Assembly (NCBI RefSeq): GCF_026210795.1 | Contig: NC_089432.1 | Span: forward strand, 2,232,001 to 2,296,000 | DNA: 64,000 nt | Origin: Rhizophagus irregularis | Lineage: Eukaryota > Glomeromycota > Glomeromycetes > Glomerales > Glomeraceae | Direction: 5' to 3' | Shown: piece by piece, positions 29,737 through 41,689 of the stretch | How the letters are laid out: every line of letters starts with the position of its first letter | Position numbering within the stretch: the first letter of the stretch is position 1 | Notes under the pieces: generated by a model | Seen by the model: the letters and a program-made list of their open reading frames with translations, nothing else | Told to the model about the DNA's origin: nothing | Database searches by the model: none | Made by a program: the position numbers and the translations under genes

Positions 29737-30084
29737 CCCCTTCGCACGTAGTTGCTTTTAATAGTCTATACTACTCTAGAACTATTGATTTTCTATATAT
29801 ATAATTTTTTTTTTATTTTTAGGTTCTCTCGTTACGGATGGGTCTTTAGGTTTTATTTTTTTCTTTTCCCCATTCGAAGTATTAGCGTAGTTCTAGTAGT
29901 TTGAATAGTATTGTTCGAAGGGTGGGGTCCCGTAGGGGATTAATTTCCAAAATTCTATACTAGCCTATTTGTACCATCATGTAAATGATGTTTTACTCTT
30001 ATTTTGTAATAGTTTTGGGAGTACTACTCTTTTAGTAATAAAATAAAATAAATAAAATAAATAAATAAATGTGATGAATAATTG

Positions 30085-30203
30085 TGACAAATAGGTTCTT
30101 TAACCACTGAAAAATTCTAAGTCCCAGAATACATATGAGAAATGGAACTTGAAGAGGGTGACAAATATTTTATTATGATCACGTGGGTAGAAATTTTGAT
30201 GGG
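30085..30203. mobile_element. MITE-like element, right arm (split by the LINE)
   Basis: TCACGTGGGTAGAAATTT at 30179-30196 pairs with 21203-21220, and the match extends a few bases outward (GATGGG against CCCACC). It is non-coding. Confidence 0.6.
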
Positions 30204-30427
30204 AAGATCAGCCTAGTCACAAATCTGGAAAATAAACAAAATAAAGTAAAAAAAAAGAATAAAAGAAAAAAAAATAACAAAAAGGAAAAGAAAGAATAGA
30301 AAGTAGATAATATTAATAATAAGAGAAAAAAAAAATAGTCAATAAAGCATTATTCTACAAAAATCGTAAAACCAGTGTTAATTTGTAAAATTTCGCTATC
30401 TCACATTTCAGTTCAGCAAAAAAAAGA

Positions 30428-30567
30428 GTATTGCTAAATATCACCGCTGGTGATTCCAGAATTAGGGTAGAATTTTGGGCAGAATTAAAAATGTCATGAA
30501 ACTCTGCCCGTTAATATTTGCTAATGCTGGTGCGGTGAAAATCACCTGCGGTGAGATTTAGTTATGC
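30428..30567. mobile_element. Short MITE with imperfect terminal inverted repeats
   Basis: GTATTGCTAAATATCACCGC at 30428 pairs with the reverse complement of 30540-30567 (about 23 of 28 bases). 140 bases, non-coding; target duplication unclear. Confidence 0.5.
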
Positions 30568-30589
30568 CCCCAAAAAAATATATTATATA

Positions 30590-31840
30590 AATACTGTTTG
30601 ATAAAGTGGGTAGTAGATGAGAATGGTTATGTTAAGTTCAATCCATTTCGTTTCAATGCGAAATATTAACGTTAACGTTAACATTAACAGCAAACGTAAG
30701 ATTAGTTTTCGATTTTTTGGCATACCCTAATCAATCTGTATCAATTTATTGATTTAAATTTCATCTTTTCTCTTTTAAATCCAAACCTTCCCATTTTAAA
30801 CAATGACCGTTCAAGTAATCTTTTATTATTGTAAACCTTCAGATTCCATCTCATTGACCTGTCTGAAATATTCAAACCAATTTATTATTTTAATTATTTG
30901 TATCGTATAATTTTTAAAAATTATTTTTAATAATTGGAAAAGAATATCATAGAGAGAGGTAAGTATATGTTACTGTACAATATAAAAGTGAGGTGCAATT
31001 ATACTAATAATTCATAGCAAATAATTTGATAATAAGCCTACTCAAAAGGCAGGTAGTTCTTAAAAAAAATAATTCAATTGTTTCTTAGTTTATTTAAACC
31101 ATTGTAAGCTTTAGATATTAGTATCATTGCTTTATTATCGAATGCTTAATTAATTATAGGACTTATTTAAAATAAATTGTTTTGCAAAATTTTCTGAATA
31201 GTCCAATCAGTTAATCAAAGCATTAACTTTCAATGTAATAAATCATTTTTTTTATCCTATAAAATAAATTAAATATGTTGCTAAAGTAATATATTGTTCT
31301 TAAAAAATTTTCGCTTTCATATTCTTGCTATTAATATCCTTTCATCTGAATTGACTTTTTAACGTCTTATAATCTTATTAATTATCAAAAAAATTTACTG
31401 TTAAAATTTCAATTATTTGAGTAATACATTTAAGGAATATAGTTAATTTACGATAAACTGAACTCTATTTATAATTACCACAATATTTAAAATTTCAATT
31501 TTATATAATTTTAGAGAAAAATTGAAAAATTACCATAAAATTAAACGAAAAGAAATATAAAATTTATTAGGCTAGTGATTTCTATTATTAAGCCAGTACT
31601 ATTATATACTTTTCCAGCTGAAACTTTGTTATTTTTATTATCACGGTGATCATATCTTCAGTAATATAGATTTTACCTTTTTTTTTTGTTAGTAATACGC
31701 ATTTCTTTATTAATTTATTATAATAAATACATGTGTAGAAATACATAGGATTAAAATATAATGTTTTAAAACTATCAACTAACACTATACTTGATTTTAA
31801 TTTTTATCTATTTTTTTTTTTCAATGATTACGAGTACCTG
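30590..31840. other. AT-rich intergenic stretch
   Basis: No gene seen. A run of GTTAAC/AACGTT words lies at 30667-30690 (TTAACGTTAACGTTAACATT). The 65-residue frame at 31588-31785 has no recognisable feature. Confidence 0.4.
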
Positions 31841-31841
31841 A

Positions 31842-31867
31842 AATGATCGACATTGAAATGATCGACA
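31842..31867 (+). promoter_or_regulatory. Two copies of AATGATCGACA
   Basis: Copies at 31842-31852 and 31857-31867, about 170-195 bases before the ATG at 32036. A second pair of related words, AATTACGTTTTAGTAAT and AATTACGTTTTAAGTAAT, follows at 31901 and 31961; gene 52481 has a related AATCACGTTTTAGTAG at 52411. Confidence 0.5.
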
Positions 31868-32035
31868 GATTACATATCATAGTACTTTAAAATGCATAAT
31901 TACGTTTTAGTAATCCCATCGTTACCTGACACGACAGATTACATACTTTAAATGCAAGAATTACGTTTTAAGTAATACCAGCTTCGGACTTAGTTGTTTA
32001 ACTTCCTCAATAATAAAAAAATTTCAAATTTAACA

Positions 32036-34029
32036 ATGTCTGAAACTACTGTTCCCATAGCAATTACTGGAGGTTCATATAATGAATATATTAATTGGAT
32101 TGAAGAAGCTATCGATAAAAAACATATTAGATATTACGAATATGAAAATTTTAATAATATTGAAGAAATTGGTTCAGGAAAATTCGGAATAGTTTATCGT
32201 GCGACTTGGAAAAATTCTCATAATTATTTAGCTTTAAAATCCTTTTTTAATTTAAACAATATCACAATTAAAGAAATTGTTAATGAGGTAATAATAATAA
32301 TAATTAATATAAGAAATGTATATATATCTTTTTTCTTTATTATAATTCTAATTTAAAAAATTATACTTATTGATATAGCTTAAACTTCAACGTGAAGTGG
32401 ATTTCCATGAGAATATTATTCATTTTTTCGGTCTTACAAGAGGTATGTTAAATATTATATTTTTTTATAATATCACATTTGTTAAATTTGAATTAAAGTT
32501 AAAATTTTTTTTTTTTTAATAGAAAATCAAAATGATAATTCAAAAAAATATTGGTTAGTAATGGAGTATGCTAATAATGGTACTCTTCAAGAGTATTTGG
32601 AGAAATATTTTAATACTCTTACCTGGAATGATAAATTCAACATGGCACTTCAGCTGGCTCATGCTGTATTATGTCTTCATGACGAAGGAATCATGCATCG
32701 TGATCTGGTAATTCATTTACATTTTATTATTTTATATAGTATCATATATGTTAATTAATTAATTTATTTGATGTAATATTAATAGCACTCTAGAAACGTA
32801 TTAGTCAATCAAAATACCATCAAATTGGCAGATCTTGGACTATCAAAAAGGATTGATGAAGCAAATAATTCACGACTAGAATTTGGTGTACTAGTTCCAT
32901 ATATTGATCCAAAAAAATTCGGGTTTCAACCATACTCTTTAAGTAAAAAGAGCGATATTTATAGTATAGGTGTACTTCTGTGGGAGATATCAAGTGGTCA
33001 GCCACCATTTAAAGACTTATCATCCTATGATTTAATTGTACAAATTTCGCAAGGCCTTAGAGAAACACCCGTTCCTGGTACACCCAACACTTATTTAGAT
33101 CTTTATACTGGTAATTATATGATTTTTTAATATTATTACGTTACTGCATCATTATATAGTCTAATGAAATAATTTTTTTTTTAGAATGTTGGAATGGAGA
33201 GCCAGATAATCGTCCAAATATTAATCAAATAGTTGCTAAATTAAAAGAATTAAAATATAATCTAACTAATGATGATTTTAGAGTAATGGTTGATGAGATA
33301 GTCGATCTTTCTAGTAAAATAAAAGATGATGATGAAGAAAAACAAAAAATACTTAGTTATCTTGATAATAAAAATGTAACATCACAAGAATTTTATAATT
33401 GGATATTAAACGATCAAGATAATACAAATTCAATTGTTTTACTTGCAGATTTTAATTATTTAGGAATTGGAATTAATTCTAATAAAAGAAAAGCATTTGA
33501 ATTATATCAAAAAGCTGCAAATTTAGGAAATATATTTGGAATAATTAGTTTAGGATATTGTTATCAATATGGAATTGGAACAATTATTGATGAAATTAAA
33601 GTATTAGAATCATATCAAAAAGTAGCAGATTTAGGAAATTTATATGGAGTAAATAGTTTAGGATATTGTTATGAAGTTGGAATTGGAACTAATGTTGATA
33701 CAAAAAAAGCATTTGAATTATATGAGTCGGCAGCAAATTTAGGAAATACAACTGGAATAAATAATTTAGGATATTGTTATCAAAATGGTATTGGAACTAA
33801 TATTGATAAAAGAAAGGCATTTGAATTATATCAACATGCAGCAAATTTAGGAGATAGTGAAGCCCAATATAATCTTGCTTCAATGTATGAAAATGGAGAA
33901 GGTATTGCGAAAGATATTTACCAAGCAATTTATTGGTATAAAAAATCTGCCAAACAGGGAACTAAGATTGCACAAGATCAATTAAATAAACTTCTGGCAT
34001 CTGAAGATATTCAATTATTTTATTCTTAG
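32036..34029 (+). CDS. Protein kinase (TKL-like) with Sel1 repeats, DLG variant
   Basis: Exons 32036-32287, 32379-32442, 32523-32707, 32786-33110, 33185-34029, in frame to 556 residues; the same introns and phases as the paralogue at 17920. Start ATG 32036 (MSETTVPI) matches the paralogues; an upstream TTG frame is ignored. Kinase: glycine loop IGSGKFGIVY, K68, HRDL about 164-167, metal-binding motif DLG (183-185) instead of DFG, activation segment to VPYIDPKKF. The Phe-to-Leu change occurs in some active kinases, so activity is plausible but unproven. The C-terminal part has about six Sel1 units ([14 protein letters not shown]...[10 protein letters not shown]). Probably a cytoplasmic signalling scaffold with kinase activity; partners unknown. 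Confidence 0.9.
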
Positions 34030-36171
34030 TTAATGAAACTTATATTAATAAACAAACTTGTGAGTATTTTATTTTTTACACTTTGTGGTAATAACTAATA
34101 AAATAGAAAATCCAAAAAATTAACTTAATGTATAATTTCAAATTTTGTAGTATATCAAGTTTAAAAATTGAGGGATTTAATGAGTGACGTTTATCTGAAT
34201 ATCAGAATATCAGAATATAGTAAATTAAATTATTTAAATGGTGCGCTTCTTAATTAGCTAAATCTCGTCCTAACGAACGGTATTTAATACACGTGTAGTA
34301 CACTCTGACTCTCACTACGTAAAAAAATTATGATAGATTTATGGTTAATAAAAAAATAAGTGTAATTGGTAATATAAATAATATAAATAAATAATAATAA
34401 AAACTAGCTTATTTTAATTGCTGTGCTAATAAAAGTTTGAGTTATTAATATTGCATAGGAGGTACGGTACGTCAGAGCTGAACTTTGTAATATCCTGGTT
34501 TTTAATAATATTGATACTGCGTTCATTTTAAATTCAAAACAATTAATCTTTCCAAATTAAACGATAAAATTGAATTATTCTAACTATTTAATAACTAAAT
34601 AAAAATTTGTTGTGTGTATCACATTATAACACTTAAATAATTAAGTATAAATCGTACTGTCATAATATTTTTTTGAATTATTTCTCTTATTTTAAATTTT
34701 ATTTTATTTAAAAAATATTTCGTTGTATAACTTTTAATGTTGCAAAAATATTAACCAAATGTTGGATACTTCGTTCTTTAATACATAAAATATCGTTGAT
34801 TTCGCAATCCAACTTCTGAATTTATTTCGGGTATATTTTAAGTGAACTATTTGACTATCAAAAAGGTTAAGGTAATTACTGTTTATAACAATATATCAAT
34901 TTAATAATTTTGATTTAGTAAATCTTGTATATATTCTTTAGTTTATTTTACAAAGAAATCGAATTGAATAACGATATGAATTTAATAATAATCTTAACTT
35001 CATGTATAAATGGTAATTTTCAGTTTATATTATGAACCTAATTTCTTTTATTTAAATGTGGAATATGTTATCAAGATTGATATTATTATTATCGAAATTT
35101 ATAAGAAATGATATTTATTGAAGCAAGATATTATCACTATTAATAATTGGTTTTATAATATTCGTATTAAATGTAGTCAATACTTATAATTTGCGTAGTA
35201 GTATAATTACATTTCCTTTGTATTTTTTTTCAAAAAATTTTTCTTATCATACTTTAAGAAATAATATATAATTTATAGAATCATCAACTATCATTCCAAT
35301 AATCAGAGGAATTTTTGAACGTTTTTCAAACGATAAATGTTTTGTTATCATAATTCAAGTAATGCCAAAATTTCCTTTGGAAATTCATAAATACTGTACC
35401 ACAAAATATGAAAAATTTTTTCTTTTTAAATGATGAATGGTGATATTAAATTATTGTTATTTAAAATTAAAATAAGACAAGATTCATTTATTAAAATAAT
35501 AATAAATTTAAATAAATAAATTATCTATCAAACTATTTAATCTGAAAACGTTATGATCGTTTGCATAGCAAGTAATTATTTGCGGATGATATTAATAACG
35601 GGACTTGCCAATAAAGGAAAAATGAGAAATATTACCTAAAACCTTTACATATAACTCAATTTATCTATCGAAAATAGTAAAATATGTTCAAATAAATTTA
35701 CATCTAAGGTTTAAATTTAAATGATATTTTTTTCAATTTTACTTGCGTCTTTAGATATTGAAAAGAAAAATAAAGTTTTGAATAAATTGAAATTGCGTAT
35801 TTTTTTTATAAGTCTATTTCCATTATTAATTGTTTATGAAATTATTTTTTCTAATATAAGTTGAAATAAAAAAACATATGCAGGTCAGAGAAATCGATAA
35901 TTTATTTAACGGATGTTCTAGAAACGTCTACATTGTAATAAATCATATTACGATATTAATAAGGTTTTTTCAAAAATAAAAAAAAAAAATTATGGAAGCC
36001 AGCTGCCAACTAGTTGCATTGGCTTTATTAATAAAATCATATTATTCATAGATTGACTAATTACATTACACATGGGATATGATACAATTACAAAAATTTT
36101 TTGAATACTTCTCATAATAGTATATTATAATAAATTATTTATCTTATCCGATAAAACAATTTTAGACAATA
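34030..36171. other. Long AT-rich intergenic stretch
   Basis: Over 2 kb without a convincing frame, RNA gene or clear repeat. ATCAGAATATCAGAAT at 34200 is a minor direct repeat. Confidence 0.4.
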
Positions 36172-36480
36172 CTAGAAGTTACCTGTTGCTCCGCACCGGG
36201 ACCAATAAGTTGTTTAAATAGAAAATTTTAGTATTATAATGTAATACTAAGTAAATTAAAGATGGTTACAGCAGTTTTTTGTTTTATAATTAGGAATTTA
36301 ATATAGGTAATATTTTTTTTTATTTTTTTTAGATTTAATTATAGTATCCCAGGTAACAAGATACTTAGAGCGGCCTGTACAAATCTAATATAGGTAATAA
36401 TTAGTTAACAAAAATTAATAGAATAATATGTATTAAATTATAATTATAATATTAGAATGATATAAATTATATTTGGAATT
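36172..36480 (-). mobile_element. Helitron 3' terminal region
   Basis: On the minus strand the sequence ends GGTCCCGGTGCGGAGCAACAGG, TAACTTCTAG, then T. A GC-rich hairpin a few bases before CTAG, inserted before T, is the Helitron 3' signature. The inner 300 bases match 41195-41541 (opposite orientation), for example TTTAATTTACTTAGTATTAC and AAATATAATTTATATCATTC. The 5' end was not found. Confidence 0.6.
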
Positions 36481-36984
36481 GGGGTCTTCGATCATGCGGC
36501 AGATTTAATATTTTTGATTGGCCAGATTGGCCACATGATCGCGCATGATTATTTATTTACCGAATCTCATTTTCATTACAGGTTAGAGGTTCGTTTCATC
36601 GGTTCATTCGGTCTTGAGGTATTTTTTCTTTTTTCTTTTTATTTTTATTTCTAACTTACATTCTTACACTTTGTTTCTTACTAACTCTATTTCATTACTT
36701 TTCCTTCCGGTTCTGCAATAAAGGCTCAGTTGTTTTCACTTTACATTTCATTTCTTATTTTTTTATTTTTTTATTTTGTTTCTGTTTCATATTTCGTTTT
36801 TCACTAATTTTATTTCATTTTTTTTAGATCTTTTAGTTCTTTCGGTTCTACAATTAATAAAGGCATGTTTTTTATTTTTATTTATTTTACTAACTTCACT
36901 TTTTTTACTTTATTTTTTACTTGATTTCCTATCATTATCTTTTGCTACCCAATCTCCTATCATGATCATTTTTTTTATTTTTTG

Positions 36985-37430
36985 TCTCTCATCATTTTTC
37001 ACCTCCTATTACTTCTCATTATTCCATTCTTTTCGTCTCCCATTATTTTCTATTACATCTTTTCATTTTCCATTATTTCTTTTTCTCTCCTGTTTACTTC
37101 CCATCATTTCTTTTTGTCTCTCATCACTCCTTTTCGTCTCCCATCACTCCTCTTCATCTTTCTATCACTCCTCTTCATGTCCTATTTCTCCTTTTTGTTT
37201 CCTATCATTCCATTACTCTTTTTTACTCCTTTCATCTTCTATTCCATTGTTATTTCATTTTTTATTAGCATCTTTTTTCTTGATTATAATAATTTACTTT
37301 TCTTTATTTGTATCACTTTGATTTTTTTCTTTAAAATCATAAATGTGTGATTTAAATTTAATATTTGCAAATAAAATATCATTAGATAAGATTATTTTGG
37401 ATAAATATGTTTGCAAAATTTTTTTTTTTT
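36985..37430 (+). repeat. Pyrimidine-rich dispersed repeat, copy 1
   Basis: TC-rich text (words such as TCTCCCATTATTTTC, TCATCACTCCT) closely matching 38205-38785 in the same orientation, including the end TTTAAAATC...ATAAGATTATTTTG. The long open frames at 36776-37350 are low-complexity Ser/Phe/Leu/His products of the repeat and not genes. Confidence 0.65.
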
Positions 37431-37745
37431 AAATAGATCTTTGCGATAAAACTTTTAATCAGCCGTTAGCCGATTAATAAATTTACTCTTAATATATTGT
37501 ACATCATGTGGCATATTTAAAAAAACCCAGGCGACAATCGTCCAGGCGACGTTTAGCAATACCCAATTATGTTTACAATAATGTAGCAATTTATATTAAT
37601 GATTTGACGTTTGAGTGTAGAATGAAATTCGGATTAATTAAGGAATTGTGAAAAATAATTATCAATAAAAATTGATTAATTTTTTAGAATTATTTTCAAA
37701 AAACTTTAATGTCATGTAAATACTACAAATATTTTTATTAATTAA

Positions 37746-38200
37746 CTAGGTGTAACCCGTCGCGCTGCGCCGGGGATAAAACTTGTCAAGAAAAGTAACA
37801 ATGGTATAGCTATATTTTAGAAATAGGCTTAGTATTTTAATAATATTATTTACAGTATGATAAAAATAATCTAATAAATTTATATAATTTACATATTTAT
37901 ACTAATAAAAGTGAATTGTGTATGAATGTTATATATAAAATATTACATATGAAATATTGTTATACATACAAAATGTTATTTTTAAATGTGAAATCTATTT
38001 ATAGAATGAAATATTTCACAGTATTCAATGTTTCTTGTCTTGCAGTTCTCACCATTATCTATAAAAACCTTAACATATAATTGCTCATGTGTAAAGACAG
38101 GTTCAGGTAGGTAAACACCAACCCTGCTCAGAGTTTGCCCTTGTGATTTATTAATTGTTATTGAGAATGCAACACATACTGGAAATTGACATTGATTCAA
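37746..38200 (-). mobile_element. Helitron 3' end with helicase fragment
   Basis: Minus-strand end: CCCGGCGCAGCGCGACGGG (hairpin), TTACACCTAG, then T. 230 bases inside lies a PIF1-like helicase C-terminus (37982-38200). It is broken off at 38200, where the pyrimidine-rich repeat begins. Confidence 0.7.
37982..38200 (-). pseudogene. Helitron helicase (PIF1-like) C-terminal fragment
   Basis: The frame contains [20 protein letters not shown] followed by [15 protein letters not shown]. This matches the conserved end of PIF1-family helicases in Helitrons ([33 protein letters not shown]). Motif VI usually continues into an SR(V/C)-type arginine, which is replaced here (KVFIDN). No Rep nuclease and none of the earlier helicase motifs remain, so it is a dead end-piece. 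Confidence 0.8.
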
Positions 38201-38204
38201 AGTA

Positions 38205-38785
38205 AAGTCTCATTATTTTTCACCTCATATTACTTCTCATTATTCGTCTCCCATTATTTTCTATTACATCTTTTCATTTTCCATTATTTCTTTTTTCCTC
38301 CTGTTTACTTCCTATCATTTCTTTTTGTCTCTCATCGCTCCTTTTCATCTCTCACCACTCCTCTTCGTTTCCCATCACTCCTTTTTGTCTCCAATCACTC
38401 TCTTCGTCTCCTTTTCGTCTCTCATCACTCCTCTTTATCTTCCCATTACTTCTTTTCATCTCTCATCACTCTTTTTCATCATCCATCATGTCCTATTTTT
38501 CCTTTTTGTTTCCTATCATTTCTCATTACTCTTTTTTACTCCCTTTCTTCTTCTATTACTTTCCATTACTCCATTGTTACTTCATTTTTTATTAGCATCT
38601 TTCTTCTTGATCATTGTAATTTACTTAACTTTTTTATTTATTGTTATTGTTTTTTTATTTGTATCACTTCATTAAAAATAAATACAGTGATTTTTTCTTT
38701 AAAATCGAAAATGTGAGGCTTAAATTTTAATATTTGCTTCATTAAATAAGATTATTTTGAATAAATATATTTACAAAAATTTTTT
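38205..38785 (+). repeat. Pyrimidine-rich dispersed repeat, copy 2
   Basis: Direct copy of 36985-37430, slightly longer. It abuts the helicase fragment at 38200. Frames inside are Ser/Phe/His low-complexity. Confidence 0.65.
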
Positions 38786-39065
38786 CTATATGTTATAATG
38801 AAAAAAAGTATAAGAAAAATTTTAAATCAACTAAAAAAAAATATATAATCTCGCAAAAATCTGTAAACTTCAATTTAACCAAATAATAATAATTGTACTG
38901 AAAAAATAACAAATGAGATAAATATTAATTGATTAAAAAAGTGAGATTAATACTAATTAGTATTAGCAAAACGCCAGTAATAGGGAACTAAAATTATTTT
39001 TTTTATACTTTAGTAATTAGCATTTGCTGATCAAATCATCTTAAAATAAAAATAAAAATAATACC

Positions 39066-40412
39066 TTGAACGCACACTGCACCCTATCACGTGATTTATA
39101 ATATTTTAAATTTGATTGGCTGATCAGTGTTATCGTTTATTTATTCATCAAATAATCTTATTCATTATTTAATTTTTTTAAATGAAAAGGCTTTTTTAAA
39201 GTTTTTTTTTGAAACAGTTAATAAACTGATATAACTATATAAGTCTTATTGTTTTCTATTACCTTTTTCTGTTGTTAAAATTTATTAATTGTTTCCAGGA
39301 GTCCATTTCATCTCCAGGTGGTGTTCCTATAAAACCATCAAAAGAATGTTAGGAAACATTCTTAAACAAAATTAGCAAAAGAATACAAAAAATCTTTTGT
39401 CTCCAAGAGTCTCTGGGAGGCATTCCTATAAAAAAATTATTAAAAGAACATTAATAGAACATTCTTGAATGAAATTAACAAAAGAAACGAAAAGAAATTT
39501 ACTTTTCGTCTCCAAGAGTTTCCAGGAGACATTTCTATAAAAAAAAAATATTGAAAGAATATTGGAAACATTCTTAAACGGAATTAACAAAAGAGACGAA
39601 AAAATAAAACTTATCTTTCATCTAGGGGATGTTCCTACAAAAAAAATTATTGAAAGAACGTTAGGAACGTCCTTGAATGAAATTAACAAAAGAAACAAAA
39701 GAAACTTACTTTTCGTCTCCAAGAGTCACCAGGGGCGTTCCTATAAAAAAAAATTATTGAAAGAACATTAGAAACATTCTTAAATGGAATTAACAAAAGA
39801 GACGAAAAAAGAAAACTTATCTTTTATCTAGGGGACGTTCCTACAAAAAAAATTATTGAAAGAATGTTAGGAACATCCTTAGTTGAATGAAATTAACAAA
39901 AGAAACAAAAAGAAACTTACTTTTCGCCTCCAAGAGTCACCAGGGGCGTTCCTATAAAAAAAATTATTCAAAGAATGTTAGGAAATGTTCTTAAATGAAA
40001 TTAATAAAAGAAACAAAAAAAGAAAACTTACCTTTCATCTCCAAGAGTCACCAGGAGGTGTTCCTATAAAAAAAATTATTGAAGAATGTTAGGAATGTTC
40101 TTAAACGAAATTAACAAATATAAATGAAAAAGAATTTTACCTTTTGTCTTTAAGAGTCTCCAGGGAGTGTTCCTATAAAAAAAAAATTACGAAAGAATGT
40201 TAGGGACGTTGTTCTTGAACGAAATGAATGGGAAAAAAAATTGAAAAAAACACACCTTTTATTTTTAGGGGTCCATTTCATCTTCAGGGTATTCCTACAA
40301 AAAAAGAGTAATTAAAAAACGTTCCTAAACAAAGTAAAAAATAAAAAATAGATTGATTATCACCAATAAAATTTTAAAATCATGTCACGTGAGTGGGTGC
40401 AGGTGCATTCAA
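39066..40412. repeat. Tandem array bounded by inverted repeats
   Basis: TTGAACGCACACTGCACCC...TATCACGTGA (39066-39094) pairs with the reverse complement of 40385-40412. The outer part of the right end (AAATTTTAAACCC) resembles the termini of the MITE at 2339/13095. The interior (about 39290-40330) is about ten degenerate units of roughly 107 bases, each with a CTCCAAGAGTC(T/A)CCAGG word, TTCCTATAAAAAAA(A)TTATT, GAAAGAA(T/C)(G/A)TTAG and ATTAACAAAAGA. No gene. Confidence 0.65.
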
Positions 40413-40430
40413 ATTTTAAACCCTTTTATC

Positions 40431-41190
40431 TATTATTTAAAAAAAATGGGTCATATTTAGATTAGTCATATAAAAAATTTTAAAATTGTATAATGATATA
40501 ATGTTTATTTGTCTGTATTATTGATTTATTATCTGTTTAAATTTTTGGATCGGTAAACCAATATCATGAATACCGATCATTACCATTTATTTATATCATC
40601 ATTTTATCATTAGTACTATGAATGCCGATCATTTTATTATATAATAAATCATTAAATCGTACTATGAATGTTAATCATTTGAAATTATCGTAACTTTATT
40701 ATCAAATTACCAAAAAAAAATATTTTAAAAAAGCTATTATAAAATTAAAATTATCTATAATATTATAATTTCGTATGATTTTACAATTTTATTTGTAATC
40801 TGTAATAAAATTAGTAGACACACATAATAAAATATATTTTTGATCTCTGTTTCATATGATATATCATATAATTTTTTCATTATATAGCACATATTAAAGT
40901 AAGTTAAATTAATATCATAAATACATAAATACTGTTCATCTATATAATTAAAAAAATTCTGTAACATTTAGATTATCTTGTATAAATAATTTGAATTGTG
41001 TAATGGATCTATATTATTATGGTTAAAATTCATTAATCAGTAAATTATAGCATTAATACAAATTGCTAATCATTGCTATTTTATTACTGAAATTAAAAAA
41101 ATTAATTAGCCCATTTATTGATTACAAATACTTATTATAACTATGTACTCTTTTCATAAGTATTCATGTCAGATATTTACTAATTACTCT
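40431..41190. other. AT-rich intergenic stretch
   Basis: No gene seen. A CCGATCATT-containing word (ATGAATACCGATCATT, ATGAATGCCGATCATT) recurs near 40565-40680. Confidence 0.4.
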
Positions 41191-41194
41191 AATG

Positions 41195-41541
41195 CACTAT
41201 AATTATATCATTCTAAATATAATTTATATCATTCTACTAATCAAAAAACTGTAACCATTTTTAATTTACTTAGTATTACATTATACAGTCTAACCTCGAT
41301 ATACCGATATTCGATATATCGATATACTATTAAAAACTTGATATACCGATAAAATTTTATTTTCCCACTATATGTGAGGACATATAAATATCGGTATACC
41401 ATTGATATAACGATATTTTCTAAAAATTTCATATATGTCCCGACATATCATTATATAAAGGTTTGACTGTAATACCAAATTGTTCTTGGCCTATTTAAAC
41501 AAACTCATTAGTCCCAGTGCGAAGCAACGGGTAACTGCTAG
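41195..41541 (+). mobile_element. Helitron 3' terminal region with inserted MITE
   Basis: It ends CCCAGTGCGAAGCAACGGG (stem-loop), TAACTG, CTAG at 41538-41541, then T. It matches the copy at 36172-36480 on the other strand, except for the 184-base MITE at 41286-41469. Confidence 0.6.
41286..41469. mobile_element. pogo/Tigger-type MITE with TA duplication
   Basis: The termini CAGTCTAACCTCGATATA and the reverse complement of TATATAAAGGTTTGACTG resemble the CAGTCGAACCTC... ends of pogo-type elements. TA flanks both ends (41284-41285, 41470-41471). The homologous Helitron copy near 36240 reads through without the insert (TTACATTATAATAC), giving an empty site. Confidence 0.8.
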
Positions 41542-41689
41542 TATATAATTAGTAGTACTGTTAGGCGCAGATGAATCATGCATTACACAATTCAAAGATG
41601 ATTTATACAGGCTAATCTAAACGTTAGAAGATCGACATGAATTTTTTTATTATATTATATAGATTATAAATTTTATAATGATTTCTTAT

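Larger units (their letters stand above)
21275..30068 (+). mobile_element. Complete two-ORF LINE (non-LTR retrotransposon)
   Basis: The 16-base direct repeat ATGTGATGAATAATTG flanks it exactly (21259-21274 and 30069-30084). It has a 182-base 5' untranslated region, ORF1, a 48-base gap, ORF2, about 330 bases of 3' untranslated region and a tail of (AAATA)n type. Both ORFs are uninterrupted, so the copy looks recent and potentially mobile. The domain set (APE-type endonuclease, RT, RNase H, C-terminal Cys/His motif) fits RNase-H-bearing LINE groups such as Tad1 or I; the exact clade cannot be set by eye. Confidence 0.93.

Noticed and set aside
30667-30690. GTTAAC repeat as a possible internal telomere tract
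   Set aside because: The unit does not match the TTAGGG-type fungal telomere repeat and the run is only about 24 bases.
36776-37350. Long open frames rich in Ser, Phe, Leu and His
   Set aside because: They are read-outs of TC-rich repeat text; the repeat copy at 38186-38716 gives the same kind of frame.
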